64,000 bases of DNA from Pararobbsia alpina_A (GCF_965118125.1 NZ_OZ221288.1:2108001-2172000); one strand, 5' to 3'; counted from the stretch's first letter, positions 35,811 to 45,227 are shown. Numbers and translations are program-made. The notes: a model not told the origin generated them from the sequence alone.

Positions 35811-35912
35811 GGGTTCTTCTTGTCGATGTGGCGATTTAAGTTTCACAATACCTGGCCGTTATTCGTACCGAGACACTAGCACTTTAAATTCAACCCAAGA
35901 AATGGTGCGCGA

Positions 35913-36596
35913 ATGCGGGCCTTAAAAAACGTACTCACTATCATCGCGACGCTCGGTGTTGCCGGATGTGCTGCTCCCATCGCGCATGAGGCAGACCTGC
36001 AGCGAGGTATACCCACTCCTGTGCGCGCGCTGCTTGTCGTCGTTGACGACAGATTGCTCGGCCAAGCCAGGTATTTCAGCGACGGCCGGGAGTTCACACG
36101 TGCGCTTGGAACCGCCTTGCGGGATGACGCCGGAACCGACATTCCCGTCACCTGGTTACCGATCAACAACGCCCTTGAAGCCCGTCAGTTGCCGGGCGCG
36201 TTATTGTCATCGCACGCGACACAGATGATGACGGTCACGGCCGTTCGCGTGCATACAAACAACCGAGGCGAAGCGAACGCGATCTGGCGATTGACGGTCG
36301 CCGATGTACATGCGATACCGATTCCGGATCCCAACGATCCTTTGAAACACGGCACTCGCGTAACAGAACACCTCTTTTATCGCACGACGGTCGAAGCACC
36401 CATTCATCAGAACGTCCTTGATTCGATGACCGACGGTATGGATAAGAACGCGCAAGAGATGGCCGCGGCGATCAATGATCGATTGCAACAAGATCATGTA
36501 CTGACGCCCGACCACTCGCCGGCGCCGGATGATGCGGTGGCCGCGCCGACGACTCCGACGCATCGTGCCCCGCTGCCGGGAACCGAGTCACTTTAA
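35913..36596 (+). CDS. Lipoprotein of unknown function
   Basis: The protein has 227 residues. A type II signal peptide ends in LGVAGC with the lipidated Cys at 19. The mature chain is mixed alpha/beta (ALLVVVDDRLLGQARYFSDGREFTRALGTALRD and TEHLFYRTTVEAPIHQNVLDSM) and ends in a Pro/Ala-rich tail that may be disordered. The residue after Cys is Ala, so outer-membrane sorting is expected. Function is unknown. Confidence 0.8.
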   Translation: MRALKNVLTIIATLGVAGCAAPIAHEADLQRGIPTPVRALLVVVDDRLLGQARYFSDGREFTRALGTALRDDAGTDIPVTWLPINNALEARQLPGALLSSHATQMMTVTAVRVHTNNRGEANAIWRLTVADVHAIPIPDPNDPLKHGTRVTEHLFYRTTVEAPIHQNVLDSMTDGMDKNAQEMAAAINDRLQQDHVLTPDHSPAPDDAVAAPTTPTHRAPLPGTESL

Positions 36597-36845
36597 TTTC
36601 CAGTGTGCCGGCGGGTTGGGCAGTATGTCGTCGAACCTGTATGGGTGACGGGATGCATCGTCGTTTCGGTGCGTTCAACGTCAGGCGAAGAACAGTCTTT
36701 CGAGTCGTTGTTACACAGGATCGTGTCGAGTATCGACCCGTATTCAAATTCAGCTTCGGTGGCTGTGTACAACAGAGAAACGCTAATTTCAGACGAATTA
36801 GGGTCCCCCGCCCCGCGTCGTGTACGATTGCTTCCTGTGAAGTGA

Positions 36846-38075
36846 ATGAATTTCAAGCATGGCAGGCGTCCAATAAAGCGAAGTCACAGGCCTGCGATTA
36901 TCGATATGGGGTATCAATTGCAGAGCGGTGATCAAGTTTTCACGCTACCGCGGGGGCGAGTAGCGAGTTGGCTGGCCGAACCGGGCAAGGAAACGCCTCA
37001 CGAAATCCGTGTGTCGCTTGTCGGTACGCTCTTCGGCACGCTGCCCATTTTCTTTGGCGGGGTGTTCAACACCGTTGCCGTCGCGTGGGTGCTCGAGCTT
37101 CGGCATCCGACCGCCTGGTTCCAATTCTGGCTGGCGGCGGAGATCGCCGTTTGTCTGATCCGGTTTGGCGTGCTCGTCATAGCGCGCAAGAACGCGCAAG
37201 AGGGTAAAGCCACGCCGACGGATCTGTATCTGTGGCTGGCACCGCTCTGGGGAGCCACCGTCGGCTACGGCGCGTTTGTCTGCGCGCTCAGCGGAGACTG
37301 GGTTGCAACGACACTGTCGTTTCTCTCAGCGGCTGCGATGGTCGGCGGTATCTGTTTCAGAAACTTTGCTGCGCCTCGGCTGGTAGCCGTGATGATTTTC
37401 CTTTCGCTGGGACCTTGCTGCCTTGGCGCACTGGTGTCGGAGCAAAAAGTGCTGCTCCTGACCCTTCTTCAGATTCCGTTCTATCTGTTCGCCATGAGCG
37501 TCGCTGCGCGGCGTTTGAATTCGTTGTTGATCGCGACGATGATCGCCGAGCGCGAGAACAGCCATCGCGCTCGCCACGACATGCTGACGGGCGTGCTCAA
37601 TCGCGCCGGGCTTTTCCATGCCGCGATGTCGGGCAGTGGCAGTCGCATTCAGCCTGGCATGACGCTGATGTACCTCGACCTCGATGGCTTCAAGGTCGTC
37701 AACGATGTACATGGACACGAGGCGGGCGACACCTTGCTGACGCAAGTGGCCAATCGATTGCGCTCGATTGTGAGCACTGAAGGTCTGATCGCCCGGATGG
37801 GCGGCGACGAGTTCGTCGTCATCGATGATTTCAGCGACTACGCTGGGCCCGATGAGCTGGAGAAAGTCGTTACGCGACTGATCGAGGACCCTTTCTGGTC
37901 AAGCACCGGCGCCTCGATGCATGTGGGGGTGAGCGTGGGCATTACGCGCGTCACCGGCGACGAAGCCAATATCGATGCCTTGCTCCGCATGGCGGACGCG
38001 TCGATGTATGCGATCAAGCGCCGCCGGACGCAGCGCTCGAACGAGACGTCGCTGAGCTTGAACCCGTCGGCCTGA
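36846..38075 (+). CDS. Membrane-bound diguanylate cyclase (GGDEF)
   Basis: The protein has 409 residues from 36846; an ATG at 36906 would start nearer to the conserved part. Six or so hydrophobic segments occupy about 55-235, followed by a GGDEF domain (about 240-400). The GGDEF motif (319-323) and the preceding DLDGFKVVND are intact, so synthesis of cyclic di-GMP is expected. The RxxD inhibitory site that would lie five residues before the motif is absent, so product inhibition is probably weak. The membrane part is of the seven-helix-like sensor type, signal unknown. Confidence 0.9.
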   Translation: MNFKHGRRPIKRSHRPAIIDMGYQLQSGDQVFTLPRGRVASWLAEPGKETPHEIRVSLVGTLFGTLPIFFGGVFNTVAVAWVLELRHPTAWFQFWLAAEIAVCLIRFGVLVIARKNAQEGKATPTDLYLWLAPLWGATVGYGAFVCALSGDWVATTLSFLSAAAMVGGICFRNFAAPRLVAVMIFLSLGPCCLGALVSEQKVLLLTLLQIPFYLFAMSVAARRLNSLLIATMIAERENSHRARHDMLTGVLNRAGLFHAAMSGSGSRIQPGMTLMYLDLDGFKVVNDVHGHEAGDTLLTQVANRLRSIVSTEGLIARMGGDEFVVIDDFSDYAGPDELEKVVTRLIEDPFWSSTGASMHVGVSVGITRVTGDEANIDALLRMADASMYAIKRRRTQRSNETSLSLNPSA

Positions 38076-38155
38076 TGTTGAATTCCTGATCAGACTGCTC
38101 GACGTGCCTGCGCACCAGGCGATGATCGCCCAATGAAATAAAATGGCGTTACTTC

Positions 38156-38170
38156 ATCTAACCATTAGAT
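38156..38170. promoter_or_regulatory. LysR box before the MetR-like gene
   Basis: ATCTAACCATTAGAT is a perfect 6+3+6 inverted repeat and a T-N11-A LysR box, 22 bp upstream of the start codon. A wider ATGAA...TTCAT pair (about 38132-38156) recalls the TGAA/TTCA half-sites bound by MetR. Autoregulation is likely. Confidence 0.5.
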
Positions 38171-38192
38171 TTCATCATGTGGACGAGTCGCC

Positions 38193-39098
38193 ATGCTTGA
38201 GCGCATTCACCTTCTGATCATCCGGGAAGTCGAGCAGCAGGGCTCGTTGACCGCCGCAGCCGACGTGCTACACGTGACGCAATCCGCGCTGAGTCACACG
38301 GTCAAAAAGATGGAGCAGCAATTGGGCACGGCCGTCTGGGACCGCGAAGGTCGGAGCCTGCGGCTCACGCAGGCCGGGCGATATTTGCTGTCGCTTGCGA
38401 ACCGGCTGCTGCCGCAGTTCGAGCACGCGGAGACGCGGATGAAGCAATACGCTGCGGGCGAACGAGGCACGTTGCGCATCGGCATGGAATGTCACCCGTG
38501 TTATCAGTGGCTGCTCAAGATCGTCTCGCCCTATCTGTCCGAGTGGCCCGATGTCGATATCGACGTTAAGCAAAACTTCCAGTTCGGCGGGATCGGCGCA
38601 CTGTTCGGATACGACATCGATGTCCTGGTGACGCCTGATCCGCTCAAGCGACCCGGCCTTCGGTTCGAGCCTGTCTTTGACTATGAGCAGGTGCTCGTGG
38701 TGTCCGAACGGCATCGGCTTGCCAATGCGAAATACATCAAGCCTGAAGAGCTCACGGACGAAACGCTGATTACGTATCCGGTCGAGACGGGTCGACTCGA
38801 TATCTACAACCAGTTTCTCGGGCCCGCCAATGTGGCGCCTCGCCGTCACAAGATGATCGAGACGACGGACATCATGTTGCAGATGGTCGCGAGTGACCGC
38901 GGTGTCGCGGCGCTTCCGCGTTGGCTCGCTGACGAATATGCGGATCACTTGCCCGTGGTCAGCGTCAAGCTTGGGCGTGAAGGCATCGCCAAGCAGATTT
39001 TCCTGGGTACGCGTGAGGCCGACGCGCCGATCGACTATTTGACGTCGTTTGTGGAGCTTGCGCGCGCCGGGAATGTTGCGCCTGTACGGATCCGATAA
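38193..39098 (+). CDS. metR: MetR-like LysR regulator
   Basis: The protein has 301 residues. The HTH reads QGSLTAAADVLHVTQSALSHTVKKME. The effector domain has ECHPCYQWLLKIV, the close counterpart of the ECHSCIQWL region of enterobacterial MetR, and ETLITYPVETGRLDIY likewise. MetR controls methionine synthesis genes with homocysteine as co-effector. No met gene is in the window, so the target is probably elsewhere or the gene itself. Confidence 0.85.
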   Translation: MLERIHLLIIREVEQQGSLTAAADVLHVTQSALSHTVKKMEQQLGTAVWDREGRSLRLTQAGRYLLSLANRLLPQFEHAETRMKQYAAGERGTLRIGMECHPCYQWLLKIVSPYLSEWPDVDIDVKQNFQFGGIGALFGYDIDVLVTPDPLKRPGLRFEPVFDYEQVLVVSERHRLANAKYIKPEELTDETLITYPVETGRLDIYNQFLGPANVAPRRHKMIETTDIMLQMVASDRGVAALPRWLADEYADHLPVVSVKLGREGIAKQIFLGTREADAPIDYLTSFVELARAGNVAPVRIR

Positions 39099-39135
39099 GC
39101 CCCATCAAATGGGTGGCAATCAGCGCCTGTTCGCT

Positions 39136-39585
39136 TCATTCCTGAGCGTCCCCGCGACTTGAGCGCGAGTCGACCTGTGCTCGATAGTCCGGGTCGGATA
39201 AGGTTGCCTGCGAGGGACTATCGTGTCCTACGAGCGGCACCCAGTAGCCTTGACGCTTGAGGAATTCGATTCGCCTGCGGATATCGTCGTCAGCTTGCGT
39301 GGATGTCGCGCTGACTGCGGGATTGAGCTGTACGACGTTGCTCTCCGCATGTGCGTACGTGTCGCCGTCCGGAATGACTTCCTGCTCAGATTCGGACTGC
39401 GGATCGTCATCGAGGCTCTCATATAAAGCGTCGCCCATCAGCACGAGGTAAGCCTCGGCAGTCAGGTACCCTGCGCAACTGCCGAGGGCCAGATGGCGCA
39501 GATCGAAAGGCCAGCAGGCAAAGAGGATAAAAATAAAAACACACAGGCCGATGACGGCCGCGAGGCAATAGGCGATGTCGCTCAC
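39136..39585 (-). CDS. Hypothetical membrane protein
   Basis: The GTG at 39585 is chosen because AAAGGA lies 7 nt upstream; an in-frame ATG at 39645 would add 20 residues. The protein has 149 residues: one or two hydrophobic segments at about 3-45 (CLAAVIGLCVFIFILFACW, then LALGSCAGYLTAEAYLVLMG), followed by an acidic, probably flexible cytoplasmic tail. I do not recognise the family. Confidence 0.6.
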   Translation of the reverse strand: MSDIAYCLAAVIGLCVFIFILFACWPFDLRHLALGSCAGYLTAEAYLVLMGDALYESLDDDPQSESEQEVIPDGDTYAHAESNVVQLNPAVSATSTQADDDIRRRIEFLKRQGYWVPLVGHDSPSQATLSDPDYRAQVDSRSSRGDAQE

Positions 39586-39783
39586 TTTCGCATCCTTTGA
39601 ACTGTACTGATCGGAACAACACCTGACGATCACGTTCAATTCCATTGCAAAAGTGAATGGCCTGGCCAAGCGGCTTTCTTTTAGATGCTTAGCGAATGAC
39701 TGCGTAAGCAGCTAAATATGCACGCAGGCTGGGCCCGGCGGCGACAATCTCGTTTAGGGAATATTCGCGCCAGGCAACCTGCT

Positions 39784-41433
39784 TTATTCAGAACTTCTAC
39801 CGAGCAGTACCTCGCTCACGTCCTCCGAGAAGACCATGTGTCGACCATCGATTAACACCCGATCGTCGCGCTCGGGATCATGCTCTGCACGTGGCACACC
39901 GTGTTGCATCAGCACGCGGGCGCAACCCACCCAGTCGGCGTGACCTTCGACTGCCGGCTCGTTCTCGGAGGCCCATCCCAAGGTGCCGAGCACATCGGAG
40001 CCATAGCCGTGTGTGTCGCGCCAGCTTGCTCCGTGGGCTAGCAAGAATGTTGTCAGCTCGACGTCGCCGCGAAAGACCGCGTGATTGAGGGCGGTTGCTT
40101 GCCAATCCCCACCACGTGCGTCGAGAGGCCAGCCGAGTTCGACCATGGTCCTGACTGCGGCACTCGATCCCCACGCGGCGGCATCGGGTAGTAAGCGAAG
40201 CTGATCTTGCGATAGCGATCCGGGCAGATCGGGACGTTGCATCTGAATGTCGCGCGCCTGAGTCATGTCGCCGCGTGCGCATGCTGAAACAAAGTCCTCT
40301 TCCGCTGTGAGCGGCTCACTGGCTCCCGCGTCGCGCAACAATGCTGCGACGTCCATGAGACCCACCTGCGCGGCGAGCCGATAAGCGCTTACGCCCGCTT
40401 CGGTCCTGGCCTGTGCATTCGCTCCGGCCGCGAGTAGCGCTGCGATATGGCGTGGCGATCTGCGTAGCGCGATCGCACGCAATAGCGGCGTTCCCCAGAC
40501 CTTCAGGCCATCGGGGGCGGACTCATTGGCATTTCCGCCGTGAGCGAGCAACAGTTCGAGTGCCGCGGCATCCGGCATATCGAGGGCACGCCACAATGCG
40601 TTGCTTCCGGTGACACGGGCGCCTCGCAGCAAGAGCAGGCGCGTGCAGTCGACGTTTTCAAGCGAGTGATAGAGCGATTCGCCGTCATTGGGATTCGCAC
40701 CTGCATCGAGCAGCATCTCGGTGAGAGCCGGATCGCGAACCACGCCTGCCGCTCCGTAGAGTGCCGACAGCGGCTCTGACTCGTCAGGCGTTGACAACGA
40801 GGCGGGAGGAAGGCGATTTCCGATGTGCTGGTTCGGATCGGCGCCTGCGTCAAGGAGTGCACGGGCACATTGACGAAGTCGCTGCGCGATCTCGGGTACC
40901 TGCATGAGACTCGAGTGAGTCACCGCCACGAGCGGTGGCAACTTCAGCGGCCCGCCGGCGCGATGGATCCAGTTGTGATCGTCAGCCATCGCGCGAGCGA
41001 TCGTTTTCCAATGACCTGCGGCGCACGCGGCGTAGGGGTCGGATTCGACCATGTCCGGATGCTCAAGCAACAGCGTCATCGCAACGCGTGGCCGGGAGGT
41101 GGCGTAGGTGCCGGTGACATCCGCGCCATAGACCAGCCCGAGCCAGCGTTGAACTAAGGTGTGTCGTTCGCGCTGCGCCAATGCGTTGGCGTCGACATAG
41201 GCGCTGAGGTCCGCCCAGGAAGCAAAGCCATATTCACGTGCGATGCAGGACTGCGCATCGTGCAAGCGCAGCGCGAGCGCCTGGATTTCGTAATGGGTAC
41301 GATTCGCGGCTGCGGGGAGATGTTGGGCGAAGCGTGCGATCGACGTCACGTCGCCGGAGCGATAAAGCCGGAGTAGCTCTTTCGCTTGTTTCTTCAGGTG
41401 ATCGAGATGGGCTTGGGCAGGCAGCTGTTTCAT
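39784..41433 (-). CDS. Ankyrin-repeat protein
   Basis: The protein has 549 residues from the ATG at 41433. An N-terminal helical region (LDHLKKQAKELLRLYRSGD) is followed by many ankyrin-like repeats, recognisable by ALLDAGADPNQHIGN, MLLDAGANPNDGESLYHSL, LLAHGGNANESAPDG and LLAAGANAQARTEAG. The N-terminal motif with YGFASWADL is typical of a family of stand-alone bacterial ankyrin proteins. A role as a protein-binding scaffold is likely; no signal peptide is seen. Confidence 0.88.
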   Translation of the reverse strand: MKQLPAQAHLDHLKKQAKELLRLYRSGDVTSIARFAQHLPAAANRTHYEIQALALRLHDAQSCIAREYGFASWADLSAYVDANALAQRERHTLVQRWLGLVYGADVTGTYATSRPRVAMTLLLEHPDMVESDPYAACAAGHWKTIARAMADDHNWIHRAGGPLKLPPLVAVTHSSLMQVPEIAQRLRQCARALLDAGADPNQHIGNRLPPASLSTPDESEPLSALYGAAGVVRDPALTEMLLDAGANPNDGESLYHSLENVDCTRLLLLRGARVTGSNALWRALDMPDAAALELLLAHGGNANESAPDGLKVWGTPLLRAIALRRSPRHIAALLAAGANAQARTEAGVSAYRLAAQVGLMDVAALLRDAGASEPLTAEEDFVSACARGDMTQARDIQMQRPDLPGSLSQDQLRLLPDAAAWGSSAAVRTMVELGWPLDARGGDWQATALNHAVFRGDVELTTFLLAHGASWRDTHGYGSDVLGTLGWASENEPAVEGHADWVGCARVLMQHGVPRAEHDPERDDRVLIDGRHMVFSEDVSEVLLGRSSE

Positions 41434-41640
41434 GCGGATCCTCGTGCATTGAATGGCCGAAGGTCCGCAACACTGCCAGCACAAAGGATGGAAGGCGCTC
41501 TGATTCGCTACAGCAGGTGGGTTCAACCCTGTCCGCGGACCCGGAAGCGGCCTGCACCGCTAACGGGATGCTATGCGAGCGGGCACGGGAGCGTCAACCC
41601 GAGGGCGCATATCGAGCCCTGAAGAGATCCCCGCAACGGT

Positions 41641-42114
41641 TTACTCTGCAACTACCGCAGCAGGCGGCAGCAGCGTCAATCCGAAGCGTGGTGCCGCTTC
41701 GATCATTCGCTGCTTCGCCGCCTGTGTTGGCGGCTCAGGCTCGATCGGCTGCGTCATGGTGTCGGAGACTGCTTCGACGAATCCATCGAAACCGCCGGGC
41801 GTGCAGACCACCAGATAGTGGGCGGTGCTGTCGCCGCGATTGATCAGCTGATGTGCGGTGCCTCGCTTAAGCAGCACGGTGTCGCCGGCGACCAATGTGT
41901 GAAGCGTGCCTTCGATTTCGACACCGAGTACGCCGTCGATCATGTGAATCGTTTCGTCTTCGTTCTGATGCCGGTGTCGAGGTGTGGCTCGGCCTGCTGG
42001 TGAGAAGATCTCGAGCATGCAATAGGCGCCGCCCGATTGCGCGCCTGAGATCAGCATGCGCGTGCGCGAGCCGCCGAAATCGTATTCAGTAGGCTGGGTT
42101 GTCTTGACGAACAT
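41641..42114 (-). CDS. Cupin-domain protein
   Basis: The protein has 157 residues; GGAAGGAA precedes the ATG at 42114. The cupin metal site is clear: RHRHQNEDE gives HxHx4E, and KRGTAHQLINRGD gives the second-motif His. A single small cupin of this type may be a quercetinase-like oxygenase or a sensor. It is divergent from the LysR gene at 42226, its probable regulator. Confidence 0.88.
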   Translation of the reverse strand: MFVKTTQPTEYDFGGSRTRMLISGAQSGGAYCMLEIFSPAGRATPRHRHQNEDETIHMIDGVLGVEIEGTLHTLVAGDTVLLKRGTAHQLINRGDSTAHYLVVCTPGGFDGFVEAVSDTMTQPIEPEPPTQAAKQRMIEAAPRFGLTLLPPAAVVAE

Positions 42115-42168
42115 GGCTGTTCCTTCCGATTGTGTCGTAGTGGCATGCAATCTAAACCGTAACGTGGC

Positions 42169-42182
42169 AGCGATTAATCGCT
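42169..42182. promoter_or_regulatory. 14-bp palindrome between cupin and LysR genes
   Basis: AGCGATTAATCGCT is a perfect palindrome midway between the divergent starts at 42114 and 42226. It is a candidate LysR-binding site. Confidence 0.45.
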
Positions 42183-42225
42183 AGCGAACTCATTCACTTG
42201 TGTCTGAATGTAGGGAATCTCTCGA

Positions 42226-43167
42226 ATGAAGAACCTGAGTCAGTTCGTCAACTTCACCGCGGTCGCAAGGCACGGGAGCTTTACGCAGGCCGCTCGCGAA
42301 CTGAGTCTGGCGCCTTCGTCGGTCTCCAATAGCGTCGCTCGGCTCGAAGAGGATCTCGGCATTCGGCTCTTCAGCCGTACGACGCGTTCAGTCAAGCTGA
42401 CCGCCGAGGGACAGCGGCTCCATGCAAAGTGCTCGAAACTGCTCGCTGAAATCGACGCGCTGGATTTACGTAGCATCAGCGACGAAGAGGAACCCTCTGG
42501 CACCTTGCGCATCGGTGCACCGATCGGCTATGGCACGCGGGTCATGCTGCCGATGTTGGCCGATATGCAGCGTCGTTACCCTGAGCTCGACATCGATTTA
42601 CGGTTGTCCGACGAACAGGTCAACATGGTCTCGGAGCAACTCGACGTCGTCGTGCGATTCGGCACGCTGCGCGATTCGAACATGATTGCCCGGCAGTTCG
42701 ACTTGCAGGATCTCGTGCTCTGCGCGACACCGAGCTACCTCGCATCGCACGCGCGGATCCGTCGCGTAGCGGACCTGCAGCACCATGTTCTGGTGGCGTT
42801 TCGTTTGCCGACGACAGGACGTGATCGCCCGCTTGAATTCCTGGAGGGCGGCAAGGCGACTTCGCTCGCGCCTTCGACGCGCTTTCGCATCAGTCATGGC
42901 GAAGCGCTTGTGGAAGCGGTGCTGCTCGGCGTCGGACTGGCGCAGGTGCCGATGTTCATGGCGCGCCACTATCTGGAAAGTGGTGCGCTCGTTGAAGTCT
43001 TGCGTCCATGCAGACCCGCGCCGTTGCCCGTGAGCCTGGTGATGTCGAGCGCACGTGGGCGTCCCGCGCGTGTGCAGGCGTTAGTGGATCTGCTTGTGTC
43101 GGATTCGACCGTGCAAGCAGCTTCAGTGCGTGCTCCGGCGCGTTCAGCGCGACGACGTAGCGCCTGA
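42226..43167 (+). CDS. LysR-family transcriptional regulator
   Basis: The protein has 313 residues; AGGGA precedes the ATG. The HTH contains SFTQAARELSLAPSSVSNSVARLEEDLG. The effector domain (about 90-295) belongs to the CrgA-like type. A basic tail follows (APARSARRRSA). It is divergent from the cupin gene, which is its likely target. Confidence 0.93.
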   Translation: MKNLSQFVNFTAVARHGSFTQAARELSLAPSSVSNSVARLEEDLGIRLFSRTTRSVKLTAEGQRLHAKCSKLLAEIDALDLRSISDEEEPSGTLRIGAPIGYGTRVMLPMLADMQRRYPELDIDLRLSDEQVNMVSEQLDVVVRFGTLRDSNMIARQFDLQDLVLCATPSYLASHARIRRVADLQHHVLVAFRLPTTGRDRPLEFLEGGKATSLAPSTRFRISHGEALVEAVLLGVGLAQVPMFMARHYLESGALVEVLRPCRPAPLPVSLVMSSARGRPARVQALVDLLVSDSTVQAASVRAPARSARRRSA

Positions 43168-43254
43168 CCAAGCGCCCGTTGCCGATGACTGGGCGTTGTG
43201 TTCCGACTGGGAAGTGCCTGGGTGGATGAACAGCGGGACGTGGAGGAAAAGCAA

Positions 43255-43286
43255 AACGCGTGCGGCCGTCACCGGCCGCACGCGTT
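43255..43286 (-). terminator. Rho-independent terminator of the BON gene
   Basis: A 14-bp perfect stem (arms AACGCGTGCGGCCG and its complement) with a 4-nt loop. On the minus strand it is followed by TTTTGCTTTT. It may also stop the LysR transcript arriving from the left. Confidence 0.85.
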
Positions 43287-43319
43287 GGAGTGCAACGTCT
43301 GAATACTTCAGTGCCGCGC

Positions 43320-43697
43320 TTAGTTCTTGATCGCGAGACGCACGTAGTTCGTGACCGAGTCGACGCCGCTGACCGATTTCGTGGTCGATTCGGCGAGCGG
43401 GATTTGCTTGTCGTCGGGAACGGTGCCTTCAAGGCTGACTACGCCGCCTTTAGCCAGGACCGTGATGTCCGACGAATCAAGACCCTTGGTCTTGTCGAGC
43501 GCGACGCGCACACGCTTGGCCAGCGCATGATTGGCTGCGCGTTGCGCCTTCTTTTCTTGCTTGATCGTCAAGGGTTGCTCGACTGCCGTCGTGCTGTCCA
43601 TCTCCATCTTTCCGTCGTTCGACTGTGCGAAAGACGTATTGACCGTGAGCGCGAGCGTCGCTGCGCAGCATGCGGCGAGCAGATGATTCTTGAGCAT
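43320..43697 (-). CDS. BON-domain periplasmic protein
   Basis: The protein has 125 residues. A signal peptide (KNHLLAACCAATLALTVNTS) is cut after about residue 24. A basic helical linker precedes the BON domain (about 58-122), with ITVLAKGGVVSLEGTVPDDKQ and SVSGVDSVTNYVRL. BON proteins such as OsmY bind lipid or envelope components under stress. A strong terminator follows. Confidence 0.9.
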   Translation of the reverse strand: MLKNHLLAACCAATLALTVNTSFAQSNDGKMEMDSTTAVEQPLTIKQEKKAQRAANHALAKRVRVALDKTKGLDSSDITVLAKGGVVSLEGTVPDDKQIPLAESTTKSVSGVDSVTNYVRLAIKN

Positions 43698-44131
43698 ATT
43701 GAGCCTCGTAGTGATCTGAGTAAGTCATGTGGATGGTGCTCATCGACTATCTCAGTACTTAAAAGGGCTGTATTGAAGAAAATCGGCATCCGAAGGACGC
43801 AAAAGGATCATCGGGACGGTGCGTTCAGTCATTCTTACTGCATCGGTCGGTTGTTGTGATTTTTTACCCGACGAGTGGGTGATTTTCTTCAATACGACCG
43901 AGTTTCTTCTCGCTCTCGCGACGTGCTCGTGTGGATTTCACTCGCGCTGCCCGTGCAGGAATTTCCCGTCCATTCAGTTCGGTCCTGGCCCCGTAGCAGC
44001 GCTGGTGGCGTTCGACGCGACCGGCAAGGCCCATAGAGACGAGTAGAAAGGGGCACCTGCTGACGGCCGCGACCGCTTCGGGAACAAAGAATGCGCCCTC
44101 GATAGGTATCCAACTACTGGAGCGCTTCATC
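43698..44131. other. Intergenic region between BON and DUF2945 genes
   Basis: These 434 bases lie between divergent genes. They contain a 126-bp segment bounded by 15-bp inverted repeats, listed separately, and a weak Arg-rich open frame on the minus strand (43864-44034) that I do not accept as a gene. Confidence 0.55.
43770..43895. repeat. 126-bp element with 15-bp perfect terminal inverted repeats
   Basis: GTATTGAAGAAAATC (43770-43784) and its exact complement GATTTTCTTCAATAC (43881-43895) enclose 96 bp. No flanking direct repeat is seen. It could be a miniature mobile element remnant or a pair of binding sites for one regulator in the divergent promoter. Confidence 0.7.
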
Positions 44132-44365
44132 ATGTCCCATCGACTCAAAACAGGCGATCGCGTCACGTGGAACACCCCGCAAGGCATGACGACAGGGACG
44201 GTCGTCCGCAGAATCGTCAGAGATACCGACCTGGAGGGCGATCTGGACGGTATGCATGTCAATGCGTCGAAGGATGACCCTCACTACGAGGTCGAAAGCG
44301 AAAAGAGCGGTCAACACGCGGTGCACCGTGCGGATGGATTGGAGAAGGTGCATCACAAGCATTGA
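44132..44365 (+). CDS. DUF2945 (TUDOR-like) protein
   Basis: The protein has 77 residues. It matches the DUF2945 pattern: SHRLKTGDRVTWNTPQGMTTGTVVRRI at the start, a middle DPHYEVESEKSGQHAVHR and an end LEKVHHKH. The family is a small beta-barrel of unknown function, once called hypervirulence-associated. A clear terminator follows 25 bp later. Confidence 0.92.
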   Translation: MSHRLKTGDRVTWNTPQGMTTGTVVRRIVRDTDLEGDLDGMHVNASKDDPHYEVESEKSGQHAVHRADGLEKVHHKH

Positions 44366-44390
44366 TCTGCTGAGATCACCAAATGAGAGA

Positions 44391-44419
44391 CGGTCGGATT
44401 GCGTGGTGCAATCCGGCCG
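44391..44419 (+). terminator. Rho-independent terminator after the DUF2945 gene
   Basis: A 12-bp stem with one G-U pair (CGGTCGGATTGC / GCAATCCGGCCG) and a 5-nt loop is followed by TTTTCGTTT. Confidence 0.8.
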
Positions 44420-44631
44420 TTTTCGTTTGCGCATCTTGCCTCTCCGCGGTCGCAAAGCTTGGAAGGTCTTCGTCTGATTTCTGACGCGAACGTTACGTGG
44501 TGTCTCGACAGACTCGTGTGTGCAACGCGTATTGCTACATCGCATTCAAACGACAGGTGCGATCTGCCGGAATAGATCGACGCACGTGGGTGTTCTGGAG
44601 GCATCACCCATTCGACCGTTGGAGAAACAAA

Positions 44632-45180
44632 ATGCCCACGCCGACGACAACCATATTCGGCACTTTTTCGACCACGAAAATAGTCAGGCCATCGATAAAG
44701 ATTCAGGAGGCACTTCTTAAAGAGGTCGCGCGTGGCGCGCTTGGCTTAACAAGTAACTACTCGGGCACGATGCGAGTATTCAACCTGGCACAGCTTTACG
44801 GCTACAAATACGACTTCCACCTGAGCTTCAAACTCGACCCAACCAGCCAGTGGGCAGACGCCTGTCATTTCTGCGCAAGAGACGAAGGCGTCGGGAAGAA
44901 TGCTTGCGCTTATTGGTTCTACAACCTTGTCGCGCAACAACAGACTAACCAGCTGGCCTGGTCGTTTGAGGGAAGCGCACCGGACAACCCGCTCTACGCG
45001 AATTTCATTGATTCCATCAATATCAACTCACCGACGGTGTCTCCGACCGCACGGCAAATGTTAGCCCGGCGGGCGAGTGAGCCGCTGGACAAGCTACTCG
45101 CGAAGTTCAATGCGTTGAAAGCGCAAGGTCGTGCGGTCCTTGACACCAATCAACACGGTGTACGGCTGCGGTTCGCGTAG
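44632..45180 (+). CDS. Hypothetical protein
   Basis: The protein has 182 residues; TGGAGAAACAAA gives a good ribosome-binding site for the ATG at 44632. There is no signal peptide. It contains a CHFCARDEGVGKNAC segment (three Cys and one His) that could hold a metal or a disulfide, and Asn/Ser-rich loops after it. I do not recognise the family. Confidence 0.6.
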   Translation: MPTPTTTIFGTFSTTKIVRPSIKIQEALLKEVARGALGLTSNYSGTMRVFNLAQLYGYKYDFHLSFKLDPTSQWADACHFCARDEGVGKNACAYWFYNLVAQQQTNQLAWSFEGSAPDNPLYANFIDSININSPTVSPTARQMLARRASEPLDKLLAKFNALKAQGRAVLDTNQHGVRLRFA

Positions 45181-45227
45181 CGGGCCAGAAAGATCTTCGA
45201 TTGGCGCCGGCAAACGGATAACCCTAT

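Noticed and set aside
36603..36845. Open frames on both strands between the lipoprotein and diguanylate cyclase genes
   Set aside because: Neither has a ribosome-binding site or protein-like pattern, and they oppose each other over the same bases.
43864..44034. Small Arg-rich minus-strand open frame between BON and DUF2945 genes
   Set aside because: No ribosome-binding site before its ATG and no recognisable family. It also runs through one arm of the inverted-repeat element.
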